Source of the DNA: Spirochaetaceae bacterium
GTDB lineage: Bacteria > Spirochaetota > Spirochaetia > Treponematales > Breznakiellaceae
Length of the DNA: 12,621 nucleotides
Reading direction: 5' to 3'
NCBI GenBank assembly: GCA_031255315.1
Contig: JAIRSS010000055.1
Location: forward strand, 1-12,621
Positions 1 to 7,462 of this stretch are shown here, in pieces (position 1 is the stretch's first letter; each line of letters starts with the position of its first letter). The notes beneath the pieces are model-generated. The model searched no databases. It saw only the letters and a program-made list of their open reading frames with translations, and had not been told where the DNA came from. Position numbers and translations under genes: made by a program.

Positions 1-4
1 TCAT
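1..4 (-). CDS. Start codon of a divergent gene cut off by the window edge
   Basis: On the minus strand an ATG occupies bases 4-2. It is preceded by AGAGAGGA (bases 18-11) at a 6-base spacing, a strong Shine-Dalgarno match. A good promoter lies further upstream (67-95). Only the start codon is inside the window, so the product cannot be named. The gene is divergent from the MFS transporter and shares its 5' intergenic region. Confidence 0.5.
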
Positions 5-66
5 ACACGTTCCTCTCTTCTTCTATAAAAACCTATAAACCTTTAGTGCTGTTTTAGTATTGCCAT

Positions 67-95
67 AGTATATATGGAAAACTCGTCTATCACAA
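67..95 (-). promoter_or_regulatory. Sigma70-type promoter for the divergent left-edge gene
   Basis: Read on the minus strand, a -35 box TTGTGA (95-90) is followed by 17 bases and a -10 box TATACT (72-67). The -10 matches the consensus at five of six positions and the -35 at four of six. Transcription would start near base 60, giving a leader of about 56 bases ahead of the ATG at base 4. Confidence 0.5.
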
Positions 96-170
96 GGCAA
101 TTCGAGCGGCAGTTTCACCGGATTGCTTCCTCCGGCAATGGGCCGCTGCGTCCGCAAGACGGTATTGAAT

Positions 171-245
171 GAGGCTGTTCCAAAACTAATTGACTATGCG
201 CTGACGTTCCCGGCACATCCCGGGGCGCGGTTTTTGAACAGCCTC
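171..245. repeat. Long imperfect dyad, copy 1 of a dispersed element
   Basis: The left arm GAGGCTGTTCCAAAAC (171-186) and the right arm GTTTTTGAACAGCCTC (230-245) are inverted repeats matching at 15 of 16 bases, with 43 bases between them. A small internal stem CCCGG/CCGGG lies inside. The core TGAGGCTGTTCCAAAACT (170-187) recurs exactly at 4569-4586 in another dyad. It could be an RNA hairpin, a protein-binding dyad or a tiny non-autonomous repeat. It sits in the 325-base gene-free stretch between divergent genes. Confidence 0.65.
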
Positions 246-288
246 GAATATGAGTTTTTTCACATTAAACGAAGAATCCCCGCCCGAC

Positions 289-319
289 TTGCTATTTCGC
301 CGGTAAAGAAGTATATACT
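289..319 (+). promoter_or_regulatory. Candidate promoter directly abutting the MFS start codon
   Basis: TTGCTA (289-294) is followed by 17 bases and TATATA (312-317), which overlaps TATACT (314-319). The ATG at 326 is only 6 bases beyond TATACT, so transcription would begin at or within a base or two of the start codon. No Shine-Dalgarno sequence lies at normal spacing; the nearest purine run, AAAGAAG (305-311), is 14 bases upstream of the ATG. The -35 box is only a partial match. Confidence 0.35.
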
Positions 320-325
320 AATTAT

Positions 326-2611
326 ATGAGCGGAACACTTTCGCCGTATCGTCTGGCAAAAGCCAGGGATGCCTACAATATATTTAACATATTTAATTCC
401 CTTTCGTGGCAGTTTTTGGTAGGTACTATCATTATCCTGCTGGCGATGCGGCTTAACGCGTCTTCCACCGTTATCGGCCTCATCAACGCTATGGTGTACA
501 TGGCGTTTTTTTTCCTGCCCCTGGGAAAGATTCTGGCCGGAAAAATCTCACTGGTAAAGATTTACGGGACGGCCTGGATTTTGAGGGCCCTGGGCATGAG
601 CCCCGTCCTCCTGGTTCCGGCGGCGGTATCCGCCGGGCGGGCGGATATTGGGGTGGGCCTTATCCTCCTGGGAGTATTTATTTTCCACGCAAGCCGGGGG
701 GTCGGCATGATCGCCAACAACCCCGTGCTGGATCTCATGGCGGCGGGACCCGACCGGGGCGGGTATATGACCCAGGTTCAGATCATCAACAGCGCGACGG
801 TCATGTTTGCCAGTTTCGCTATTGCTATGGCCTTGGGCCGGGAGCCTCCCCTGTTTCTGTACTCCGTCATCATTGCCCTGGGCATCGCCGGGGGCGTAAT
901 GAGCGGGGCCATGGCGCTGAAGTTTCCCGATCCCGGCGCCAATGACGAACGCAGAAGCACGAGCTTTTTCGGTATTTTCCGGGAGGCGTTTTCCCGGCCC
1001 CCGATTAAACATTTCATCATCGTGCTGGTACAGGTGATCTTTGTATCCGGCATTGCGCGGGCGTTTATCACCGTGTACGCCCGGGAGGTGTTCTCCCAGG
1101 GCGACGGGATGGTTTCCCTCTATTCGGTGTTCGGCGGTATGGGGAACCTGTTGATAGGGTTGCTCATTAAATTCCTGGTGGACCGGATCGGCGTTAAACC
1201 TATCTACATCGTGTGTACGATTGTCGGCCTTGTGGGAATGATCCCCATTGTTTTCTTCCCCCCGTCGGCCCTGGACAACACGCCGAGCGTTATCCTCTAC
1301 CTCACCTTCATTTTCCTTATCATCAACTTCGGGTTTTTAGGCGCCGAAGGAATTGCGCAAACCTATTTCCTCGCCCTTATTCCGGCGGAATTCATGATGG
1401 ACATGGGCATCCTCTATTTTTTTATGTTTGGCGTTTCAGGGGCGGCGGGTTCCTTCCTGGCGGGCATAGTTCTGGATGCGCTCACCGGCGTTGGGGTTTC
1501 CCACTTCATTTCATATAAGATACTCTACGGCGGCCTTATCGTGATGACGGTTGGCATACTGGCGCTTCAGCGGAAACTCGCGCCGCTGGGATCGCTGCCC
1601 TTCAGGGGCGCTCTGGAAGTCATGTTTTCCCCCCGGGATCTTAAAGCCATCACCCTGCTGGAAAAGCTGAACAAGTCCCAGGATACCACCGAGGAAGAAG
1701 CGCTTCTTGACGCGCTTCACGATACGCCCTCTCATCTATCCCTCAAAGGCCTGTTGCGCCGGGCCCGGTCCCCCCGGCTGACGGTGCGCCAGGAATCGAT
1801 CCGCGCCCTCGGCGCGCTGCAAACGCTGAACGAGGACGCGGAAACCGCGCTTATGGCGGACCTGATCAATAATCCCTATACCACCGCCTACTATTCCGCC
1901 CGTATCCTGGGGACCCACGGCTGTATCGCGGCGATCCCCCTGCTGCGGGAACTGGTCCTATCGGAAGACTACATGCTGGCGGGTGAGGCGATGATTGCCC
2001 TGGCGCGCCTTAAAGACGAAGCGTTCCGGCCCCAGATTGAAGAACTTATCGCCACTACCCATAACCCCCGGCTCAAGATAATGGGGGTGGAGGCTTTCGG
2101 GATCTACGGTTCTCCGAATTCCCTTTCCGCATTGTTGGACGTACTCCGGGGCGCGAATCCCCCGCCATACCTGCGTGATCAGGTAGTTCTGTCTATGGCA
2201 AGTATTCTGAACACGCAAAACCAGTTTTATCATCTTCTGGTCCGTTTCCTGGAAGATACATCCCTGGCGGCGACGCTTGCTATGGATGAAGCCGAAGCCG
2301 CGGTTGAAGTGTACCACTCCGCGTTGGGAGGCCGTAAAACCGGGGAGAAGAAGCGGCGTCTGGAAGCGATCGATAAACAGGCGAAAATCCTGCAGCCTGC
2401 GGTATCCGCCTATGTGCGGGAGCAGAAAGGGGCGCTCCTTTCCCGGTGGATACTGGAACTTCCCGAAGAAATCGCCGGTACGCAGGTTGCGGTAATTCTC
2501 TCCGAAGCGGTGCTGGACGGAGAGCTTCTTTCCCACCGCCGGCTTCAACTCCTTATCGCCCATTGGTCCGCCCAGGAACTCAGGGCGTGGACCCGCCGGA
2601 TGAAAGGATAA
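326..2611 (+). CDS. MFS transporter with C-terminal HEAT-like repeat domain
   Basis: A two-part protein of 761 residues. Residues about 15-415 are a run of hydrophobic segments typical of a 12-helix major facilitator superfamily carrier, with a charged central loop around 200-228 separating two halves. Examples of membrane spans are about 30-60, 92-121, 176-198, 229-250, 292-311, 322-345 and 360-385. The substrate cannot be deduced. After a charged linker (about 415-470), residues 471 to about 640 form successive helical pairs of HEAT type, with phrases such as VRQESIRALGAL and AGEAMIALARLKD. A further helical tail runs to the end. HEAT arrays usually bind proteins, so this cytoplasmic tail may regulate or localise the carrier; that is inference. 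The ATG at 326 is the only usable start: the frame upstream closes at 266-268 without another start codon. Confidence 0.85.
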   Translation: MSGTLSPYRLAKARDAYNIFNIFNSLSWQFLVGTIIILLAMRLNASSTVIGLINAMVYMAFFFLPLGKILAGKISLVKIYGTAWILRALGMSPVLLVPAAVSAGRADIGVGLILLGVFIFHASRGVGMIANNPVLDLMAAGPDRGGYMTQVQIINSATVMFASFAIAMALGREPPLFLYSVIIALGIAGGVMSGAMALKFPDPGANDERRSTSFFGIFREAFSRPPIKHFIIVLVQVIFVSGIARAFITVYAREVFSQGDGMVSLYSVFGGMGNLLIGLLIKFLVDRIGVKPIYIVCTIVGLVGMIPIVFFPPSALDNTPSVILYLTFIFLIINFGFLGAEGIAQTYFLALIPAEFMMDMGILYFFMFGVSGAAGSFLAGIVLDALTGVGVSHFISYKILYGGLIVMTVGILALQRKLAPLGSLPFRGALEVMFSPRDLKAITLLEKLNKSQDTTEEEALLDALHDTPSHLSLKGLLRRARSPRLTVRQESIRALGALQTLNEDAETALMADLINNPYTTAYYSARILGTHGCIAAIPLLRELVLSEDYMLAGEAMIALARLKDEAFRPQIEELIATTHNPRLKIMGVEAFGIYGSPNSLSALLDVLRGANPPPYLRDQVVLSMASILNTQNQFYHLLVRFLEDTSLAATLAMDEAEAAVEVYHSALGGRKTGEKKRRLEAIDKQAKILQPAVSAYVREQKGALLSRWILELPEEIAGTQVAVILSEAVLDGELLSHRRLQLLIAHWSAQELRAWTRRMKG

Positions 2612-2627
2612 CGCGCGACCGCCGCCG

Positions 2628-2658
2628 CGCCGGGAATTTGCACGGGGAACTCCCGGCG
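2628..2658 (+). terminator. Stem-loop after the MFS gene, weak terminator candidate
   Basis: CGCCGGGA (2628-2635) pairs perfectly with TCCCGGCG (2651-2658) across a 15-base loop, 17 bases beyond the MFS stop codon. No run of T follows, so intrinsic termination is uncertain. It may instead protect the 3' end of the transcript. Confidence 0.3.
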
Positions 2659-2679
2659 TGTATCCTTTATAGAGGAGCG

Positions 2680-2715
2680 GGGCCTGTTTCAAACCTGCAA
2701 TGCTGAAACAGGCTC
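2680..2715. repeat. Short dyad between the MFS and DRTGG genes
   Basis: GCCTGTTTCA (2682-2691) and TGAAACAGGC (2704-2713) form a perfect 10-base inverted repeat with a 12-base loop. One G-T and one G-C pair extend it outward. Read on the minus strand the arm begins GAGCCTGTTTCA, which matches 10 of 12 bases of the start of the dyads at 171 and 4570. It could be a diverged member of the same family or a simple hairpin. Confidence 0.5.
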
Positions 2716-2770
2716 AGAGCATTGAAACGGATAAATTTTTATGATAGACTGGCCGAAGAGAGGGATGATA

Positions 2771-3127
2771 ATGACCGTAGCGGAAGCGATAACCATTGTT
2801 GAAGGGCATTTTTTTTGCGGTGAGGATGAGGCGGATTTGATAGTCGCCTCGGCGTGCGGGGCGGATCTTATGAGCGACGTCATGGCCTTTGTAAAAGAGC
2901 GGGTACTCTTGTTGACCGGCTTGGTAAATCCCCAGGTAATCCGAACCGCGGAACTGCTGGACATTCACGGCATCATCTTTGTTCGGGGGAAAATTCCCGG
3001 TAGGGATATGATCGAGATGGCTCAAGGAACGGGCATCATCCTGGGAGGAACGAAGCTGCCGATGTTTCTGGCCTGCGGGCGGTTGTACGAGGCGGGGCTC
3101 AAAGAAGGGGGAACCAGGCGCATCTGA
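2771..3127 (+). CDS. DRTGG-domain protein
   Basis: A small soluble protein of 118 residues filled by a single DRTGG-type domain. The signature stretch runs from about residue 26 (ASACGADLMSDVMAFVK) through LLLTGLVNPQVIRTAELLDI (46-65) and IIFVRGK (68-74) to the end MFLACGRLYEAGL (98-110). In anaerobes such proteins often lie beside [FeFe]-hydrogenase and serine-kinase-like genes, and a regulatory or ligand-binding role is assumed but not proven. No hydrogenase gene is present here. I chose the ATG at 2771 because GAAGAGAGGG (2755-2764) sits 6 bases upstream. In-frame ATGs at 2741 and 2765 are alternatives but lack a properly spaced ribosome site. The cyclo-ligase gene follows after 93 bases. 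Confidence 0.8.
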   Translation: MTVAEAITIVEGHFFCGEDEADLIVASACGADLMSDVMAFVKERVLLLTGLVNPQVIRTAELLDIHGIIFVRGKIPGRDMIEMAQGTGIILGGTKLPMFLACGRLYEAGLKEGGTRRI

Positions 3128-3220
3128 CCTGCCCCGGAGCTTCCACGGAACGTTCCCTCATCCTCCGCGGTATGCGCTTCCCCTACTCCGCGGGGGGAAT
3201 TATTCCGGTATGGTACTACC

Positions 3221-3811
3221 ATGCACATTAATTCCAAACAGATTTTACGGGCGGAAATGATGCGGTGTTTGAAAATTTCCTCCCCTACCCCGGTACATGA
3301 TGAAGGAAAGGCGGCGTGCCGTCTGTTGCGGGGGGTTTCCTTGTGGAGCCGCTACGGAACTATTCTGCTCTTTCTCTCGACGCCGGGTGAAATAGACACC
3401 GGATATTTGTTTGAAGCCGCTGTAGGGGAAGGTAAGAAGATCTTTGTTCCCAGGACCAGAGGCGGGCGGCTGGTGTTTTGCCGCGTTTTTGATCCGGCGG
3501 GGCCGTGGGAACGGGGACCCTTCGGTATACGCGAGCCGCCTGAGAAGGCGGAACCGTTAAAACCGCGGGATTTCCCCGTCCTGGCCGTTGTTCCGGGGCT
3601 GGCCTTTGATCCCGCTGGGACCCGTCTGGGGCGCGGCGGGGCCTGCTACGACCGTTTTTTCGCCGGGGAAAGCGGCCCCTGCTGCAAGATCGGTTTTTGC
3701 GGGGAGCGGCAAATCCTGCCCCGCCTTCCCGCGGATCCCTGGGACGTCCCTATGGACGCCCTGTGCACCGGTTCGCGGTTCATCCTGATTGCCGAACCCC
3801 CGCGGGAATGA
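3221..3811 (+). CDS. 5-formyltetrahydrofolate cyclo-ligase
   Basis: The enzyme (EC 6.3.3.2, also called methenyltetrahydrofolate synthetase) uses ATP to convert 5-formyl-THF to 5,10-methenyl-THF in the cytoplasm, returning a storage or by-product folate to the one-carbon pool. The protein has 196 residues, the usual family length. The diagnostic block lies at residues 124-147: VPGLAFDPAGTRLG, then RGGACYDRFF. This corresponds to the family's Gly-rich ATP/folate-binding loop ending in YDR. One glycine that is common in the loop is alanine here (A141). The N-terminal SKQILRAEM (5-13) matches the usual start of the family. The ATG at 3221 has no clear Shine-Dalgarno sequence; the nearest G-rich run is about 24 bases upstream. 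The gene is in the same direction as the DRTGG gene and may be cotranscribed with it. Confidence 0.9.
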   Translation: MHINSKQILRAEMMRCLKISSPTPVHDEGKAACRLLRGVSLWSRYGTILLFLSTPGEIDTGYLFEAAVGEGKKIFVPRTRGGRLVFCRVFDPAGPWERGPFGIREPPEKAEPLKPRDFPVLAVVPGLAFDPAGTRLGRGGACYDRFFAGESGPCCKIGFCGERQILPRLPADPWDVPMDALCTGSRFILIAEPPRE

Positions 3812-3859
3812 GTAAACTACATAAAAAATCACAGAACACGAAGAAATAAGGGAGCTTCT

Positions 3860-4444
3860 ATGGGACAGATAAAGAGCGCGCTGGAAATAGCGTTGGAACG
3901 GACTGAATCGGTTAAAAGCGATAAATCGGGAATAGAACAATTTGAAGCGCGGCAGCGGGGGAAACGGCTTGCCAATGAATTCCTGGAAGGGAACGCGTCC
4001 CTGGAAGCGGGGATTAAACAATGCCCCAAAGATCAGCAGGCCGCCCTCAAACAGGGTATTTTCGACGTCCTTACCACCCAAGTCTCCCTCCCTGTAGTTA
4101 GGGAGGATCAGAAACGGCTGGAGATGGTGGGGAAGGGATTGCAGGCAATCATCAACGATCACCGGTTCTCCGCGTTGTATAAACAGTTTACCCAGGCCAT
4201 GACCCGGTATCTGGATGACGCCGCCCAATACGGGGATGCGATTAAACGCCAATACGCCCCCAAACTGCGCCAAAAGGAAGAGGAACTCGCCCGCCGCCTG
4301 GGACGGCAGGTGCGGCTCGACCCGTTTCAGGACCCCGAATTCGTTGCCTTCTATAATCAGAATATGACCAGCCTCAAAGCCTCCTATCAAGATATGGCGG
4401 ACCAGGTTCGGGAACAGGCGGCGGCGCTGTTTGGAAGCCCGTAA
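3860..4444 (+). CDS. Conserved-looking hypothetical helical protein
   Basis: I do not recognise a family. The 194-residue product is hydrophilic, with no signal peptide or membrane segment, and looks almost wholly alpha-helical. Charged heptad-like stretches occur at about 25-60 and 130-150 (KLRQKEEELARRLGRQ), and the C-terminal helix is rich in Ala, Gln and Glu. It is probably a cytoplasmic structural or scaffold-like protein; that is inference only. The start is well supported: AAGGGAG (3847-3853) lies 6 bases before the ATG. It begins 48 bases after the cyclo-ligase gene and could belong to the same transcript. Normal codon use and the good ribosome site argue that it is a real gene. Confidence 0.75.
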   Translation: MGQIKSALEIALERTESVKSDKSGIEQFEARQRGKRLANEFLEGNASLEAGIKQCPKDQQAALKQGIFDVLTTQVSLPVVREDQKRLEMVGKGLQAIINDHRFSALYKQFTQAMTRYLDDAAQYGDAIKRQYAPKLRQKEEELARRLGRQVRLDPFQDPEFVAFYNQNMTSLKASYQDMADQVREQAAALFGSP

Positions 4445-4560
4445 TCATTGAAACCCGTATCGCCGCCCTTCATACAGGTGAACGCGCCGAAGCCGCCGTC
4501 AAAAGCGAAGCCTTCAGCGCCACCCGCGAAGGGTAGTGTATAGATCATCGTACCGAAAAT

Positions 4561-4628
4561 TAGTAAATTGAGGCTGTTCCAAAACTGAAGTCGAACCTTC
4601 GGTTCGATGGACCAGCCTCAATTTATTA
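4561..4628. repeat. Nested dyad (cruciform-like), copy 2 of the dispersed element
   Basis: The outer arms TAAATTGAGGCTGTTCCA (4564-4581) and TGGACCAGCCTCAATTTA (4608-4625) are inverted repeats matching at 17 of 18 bases, with weaker pairing out to 4561 and 4628. Between them is a perfect hairpin, TCGAACC-TTC-GGTTCGA (4591-4607), which abuts the right arm. The 18-base core at 4569-4586 is identical to that at 170-187. It lies about 50 bases ahead of the lipoprotein gene. No T-tract follows, so it is not a classic terminator. Confidence 0.7.
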
Positions 4629-4674
4629 CCGCGTTTGAGCGTTTTGTAATGAAACTTGTTGGAAAGGAAACGGT

Positions 4675-7341
4675 ATGAAACATCTTGACTACGGAACGTG
4701 TGCATATTCATCTCATACAATACACAAACCACATAAAACGCCCGCCCTGCTGATCGCCATACTCGGATGCGCGTGGATAGTATGTTCATGCGCGGTATCG
4801 AAAGCGTTGTACACCGGCAAGGACGTCTTCTCCGAAGAAAACCCGCCCCAATCGGCGGACGCGCTGCCTAATACCGAAGATATAAACGGCCACTTTCCCG
4901 AAGCGGTGTATATTAAAACGCGCACCCAAAGTTTTAACTTGTATCATTATTATATTTTGAGGAACGGCTTGATATGGTATAAAAGCATAGACCGCGGCGG
5001 GGAACCGGCCCAATGGAGGCTTTTTCAAAAAACAGGGCTTCCTCATAACTTTTGGAAAGCCGGGTTTAATAAACCGGACCGGATCGTTGAAATATCCGCG
5101 GACGCCGACGAACTGGTCGCCCTTTCTGACACGGGCGGTTTTTACCGCTACTGTTTCGACAAAACAATCGCCCACAAAAGCAATGTGTGGCTTGACCGGC
5201 AGGGCTGGCCCGATGAAGGGCAGCTTTTTCTTGACCGGCGCACCGCGAAAAACATCTCCTGGGCGCTGGGAAAACGAAACGCCCATGTTTTGTATTATGA
5301 AGATCCCTTCGGCAATCAGCATCACAACGGTACGATGGAAATTGCTACAACCTATATGCTTCTGGAAGACGGACAGGAAATCTGTTACGCCGACACCGGG
5401 CTTCCCCCTGATTTTTCCCGGAATTATATCGGCCCGGAACGGGGCGCGTTCAAAGCGGCCGCGTTATCGGCAAGCGCGTCAACCATGTTCGTCATAAACG
5501 AAGCGGGTGAGATGTATACTCGTCTTGCTGATTTTGATACCGTCGGCTGCGATCCTATGCTCTTCAAATATACATATATTCCCTATGAATCCGGGCTGCC
5601 GGGGACCGATTTTTTTTCTAATCTGAATGAATGGGGGCTCCCCGCGGAAGATTGGCGCCCCCAGCCTCCTATCCCGCTTACCGCAAGCTCCGCCGGCGCC
5701 GGCAGCCGCGCCGCGATTACCCGGCATATTACCATCCTGCAAAACGGACAGGGCAACGGGGCGCGGGAACTCCGGGTCGCGGGTTTGAATGAATGGGGCA
5801 AAACCGGATACTGGACGAAGGCTGTTTTTGATGACGCCTGGGAATTCAAACCGGTCCCGCTGTATTTTGGCAGGGACGCATTTTTGAAAACCGCCGGCCT
5901 GGCGGCTGAAGAGAAGCCGTTGATTACCCGCGGACGGACGCTGGATAAATCCTACCGCGGCTATTCCTGGAAGGGGAACGAAAAAGAAGAAGACTGGGAA
6001 TATACTATTCCCAATTTTAATATTCTTGAGGGGGACTGCGATTTCCAGGTAACATGGCGGGGCGAGACCTGTACGCTGAAACTGCATCCCCTGGAATTGT
6101 GGACCTATGTTAAACGGGATTATCTACCGGGAAGAACCGGTTCGCCTAAAATGTTTCTGGTTACGCTGGAAGTTCCGGAGAACGCCGTTGACGGGCTTTC
6201 CGGGGAATTTGCCGCGAGGATTGTCGAGAAATACGCAAAACACGATAGAAAAATTTTTCACTATACCCTGGCGGCGCTGGATCGCGCCCTTTTCATGCAG
6301 GCGGTTGACGACGCGGGATCGGTATTGTTTTTAACTGACGGGGAGTTGTCCCGTCAATATCCTGAATTCCAGCGGTTCCGTCTTGTCGGGAATTTTGAGG
6401 AACTACAGCGATACTGCTCGCCGGAACTTTCCTTTGGCAGCCGGACCACGGCGCCGTACTGGGAATTAAAGCAAAAAATCACGGCAAATGCGGCGTTTCT
6501 CCGCGCATTGAACTATCAGATTCGCGATTTAGAATGGGCGCAGCTTACCGCTTTCAAGATTAACGTCAGTTATCTGCCCGCCCATTACATCGCCAGGCTT
6601 ACCCCGCTGCGTTTCGTGGATATACCGAAAATCCGTACTATTACTACGTTCGGCAACAGGATTGTTTTGACAAACAGCGCGTACATACAGACTGTTTTCA
6701 CTATCCGCATATGGGTATACAAAAAAATTATGGAACTGCTGGAAGTACGGCTGCTCTATTATCAAGAACTGGCGAAAGAATATGCTGAAACGGCGGGGCA
6801 AAACCCATCCGGTTTGGTAGAAATCCCTTCTTCGTCCAGATATTCTGAGGACGCCGCCGATTATTGGGATATGGCCGGTTTACCCGCACGTATATCCGGG
6901 ACCTTCTTTAGCCCGGATACGCATCCCCGGACGCGGCCTGTGGTTTTATCATTCATCAGAAGCGGCGGTGAAACGGAACGTTACGGCTGGCGTCTTTCCT
7001 TACGGGACCCGGACGGTTCCGCGGCGGCGGATCAAGGGGCTTCAATTTTTATCGACCCCCTTCAAAGCCTCAGGGTAATTTATTCCCGGCGCGGTAAAGA
7101 TCCGAAAGAAAAAAAATTACATCTTTCCTGTACGCTCTATCTCAACGCCGGGATCGATTCCCCGATTGAAAAGGACAGTATTGATCGTATGCTTTCGCCT
7201 TATATTAAAGAAAACAACCGCGGGATACCCGTGCGGATCAATTTTAACGGGGAAGATTTTGAAATACGGCAAGATCCCGCCGGGCAAAGCGATCCGCTTA
7301 TTTTCCGGGGGAAAGCGACGCTTTGGGAAGCGCCGTTCTGA
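4675..7341 (+). CDS. Large probable lipoprotein of unknown function
   Basis: An 888-residue product with no family I recognise. Residues 24-38 are hydrophobic after a basic N-region. They end in WIVCSC, so Cys39 (or Cys37) could be the lipid-modified residue in a relaxed, spirochaete-style lipobox; export to the outer envelope is therefore likely. The rest is rich in Trp, Tyr and Phe with short strand-turn patterns, suggesting beta-sheet or beta-propeller folding at least up to about residue 400. The phrase LNEWG occurs twice about 55 residues apart (around 315 and 370), hinting at repeated modules. A hydrophilic C-terminal part (about 725-888) may be a separate domain. GGAAAGGA (4661-4668) lies 6 bases before the ATG, which supports the start. 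It is the last plus-strand gene before a convergent junction. A surface, binding or secreted role is inference. Confidence 0.75.
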   Translation: MKHLDYGTCAYSSHTIHKPHKTPALLIAILGCAWIVCSCAVSKALYTGKDVFSEENPPQSADALPNTEDINGHFPEAVYIKTRTQSFNLYHYYILRNGLIWYKSIDRGGEPAQWRLFQKTGLPHNFWKAGFNKPDRIVEISADADELVALSDTGGFYRYCFDKTIAHKSNVWLDRQGWPDEGQLFLDRRTAKNISWALGKRNAHVLYYEDPFGNQHHNGTMEIATTYMLLEDGQEICYADTGLPPDFSRNYIGPERGAFKAAALSASASTMFVINEAGEMYTRLADFDTVGCDPMLFKYTYIPYESGLPGTDFFSNLNEWGLPAEDWRPQPPIPLTASSAGAGSRAAITRHITILQNGQGNGARELRVAGLNEWGKTGYWTKAVFDDAWEFKPVPLYFGRDAFLKTAGLAAEEKPLITRGRTLDKSYRGYSWKGNEKEEDWEYTIPNFNILEGDCDFQVTWRGETCTLKLHPLELWTYVKRDYLPGRTGSPKMFLVTLEVPENAVDGLSGEFAARIVEKYAKHDRKIFHYTLAALDRALFMQAVDDAGSVLFLTDGELSRQYPEFQRFRLVGNFEELQRYCSPELSFGSRTTAPYWELKQKITANAAFLRALNYQIRDLEWAQLTAFKINVSYLPAHYIARLTPLRFVDIPKIRTITTFGNRIVLTNSAYIQTVFTIRIWVYKKIMELLEVRLLYYQELAKEYAETAGQNPSGLVEIPSSSRYSEDAADYWDMAGLPARISGTFFSPDTHPRTRPVVLSFIRSGGETERYGWRLSLRDPDGSAAADQGASIFIDPLQSLRVIYSRRGKDPKEKKLHLSCTLYLNAGIDSPIEKDSIDRMLSPYIKENNRGIPVRINFNGEDFEIRQDPAGQSDPLIFRGKATLWEAPF

Positions 7342-7360
7342 ACCTGGAAACCGGCTTTTT
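7341..7360 (+). terminator. Weak intrinsic terminator after the lipoprotein gene
   Basis: Just past the stop codon a short CTGG-AAA-CCGG hairpin (7344-7354) is followed by C and five T (7355-7360). The stem is only four pairs, so termination may be inefficient. CCGGCTTTTT is mirrored by the opposite strand's copy at 7436-7445. Confidence 0.35.
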
Positions 7361-7435
7361 AACGAAATTACGGCGGATTATCCGAAACGGCCGCCATGAA
7401 TGAACCGCTGGATACGACGGCCCAAGAAGCGCGTG

Positions 7436-7456
7436 AAAAAGCCGGCTGACCCGGAC
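7436..7456 (-). terminator. Weak intrinsic terminator after the guanylyltransferase gene
   Basis: On the minus strand, beginning a few bases beyond the stop codon of the guanylyltransferase gene, CCGG-GTCAG-CCGG is followed by C and five T. The last ten bases repeat, in inverted orientation, the CCGGCTTTTT of the facing terminator at 7351-7360. Together they could insulate the two convergent genes. Confidence 0.35.
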
Positions 7457-7462
7457 GGACGC

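Noticed and set aside
123..329. 68-codon plus-strand frame ahead of the MFS gene
   Set aside because: It runs through the dyad at 171-245 and the MFS promoter region, has no ribosome site, and its translation shows no protein-like pattern.
1958..2692. 244-codon minus-strand frame
   Set aside because: It is antisense to the HEAT-repeat part of the MFS gene and has an Arg/Gly/Pro-rich shadow composition.
3140..3200. Hairpins between the DRTGG and cyclo-ligase genes
   Set aside because: GGAACGTTCC and CCGCGG copies are self-complementary, but they form no extended stem with a T-tract, so I cannot call a terminator.
3557..4390. 277-codon minus-strand frame
   Set aside because: It spans the antisense of two supported genes and the gap between them, with no ribosome site.
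7396..7449. 17-codon frame starting ATG in the convergent junction
   Set aside because: It is protein-like but too short, lacks a ribosome site, and overlaps the terminator of manC.
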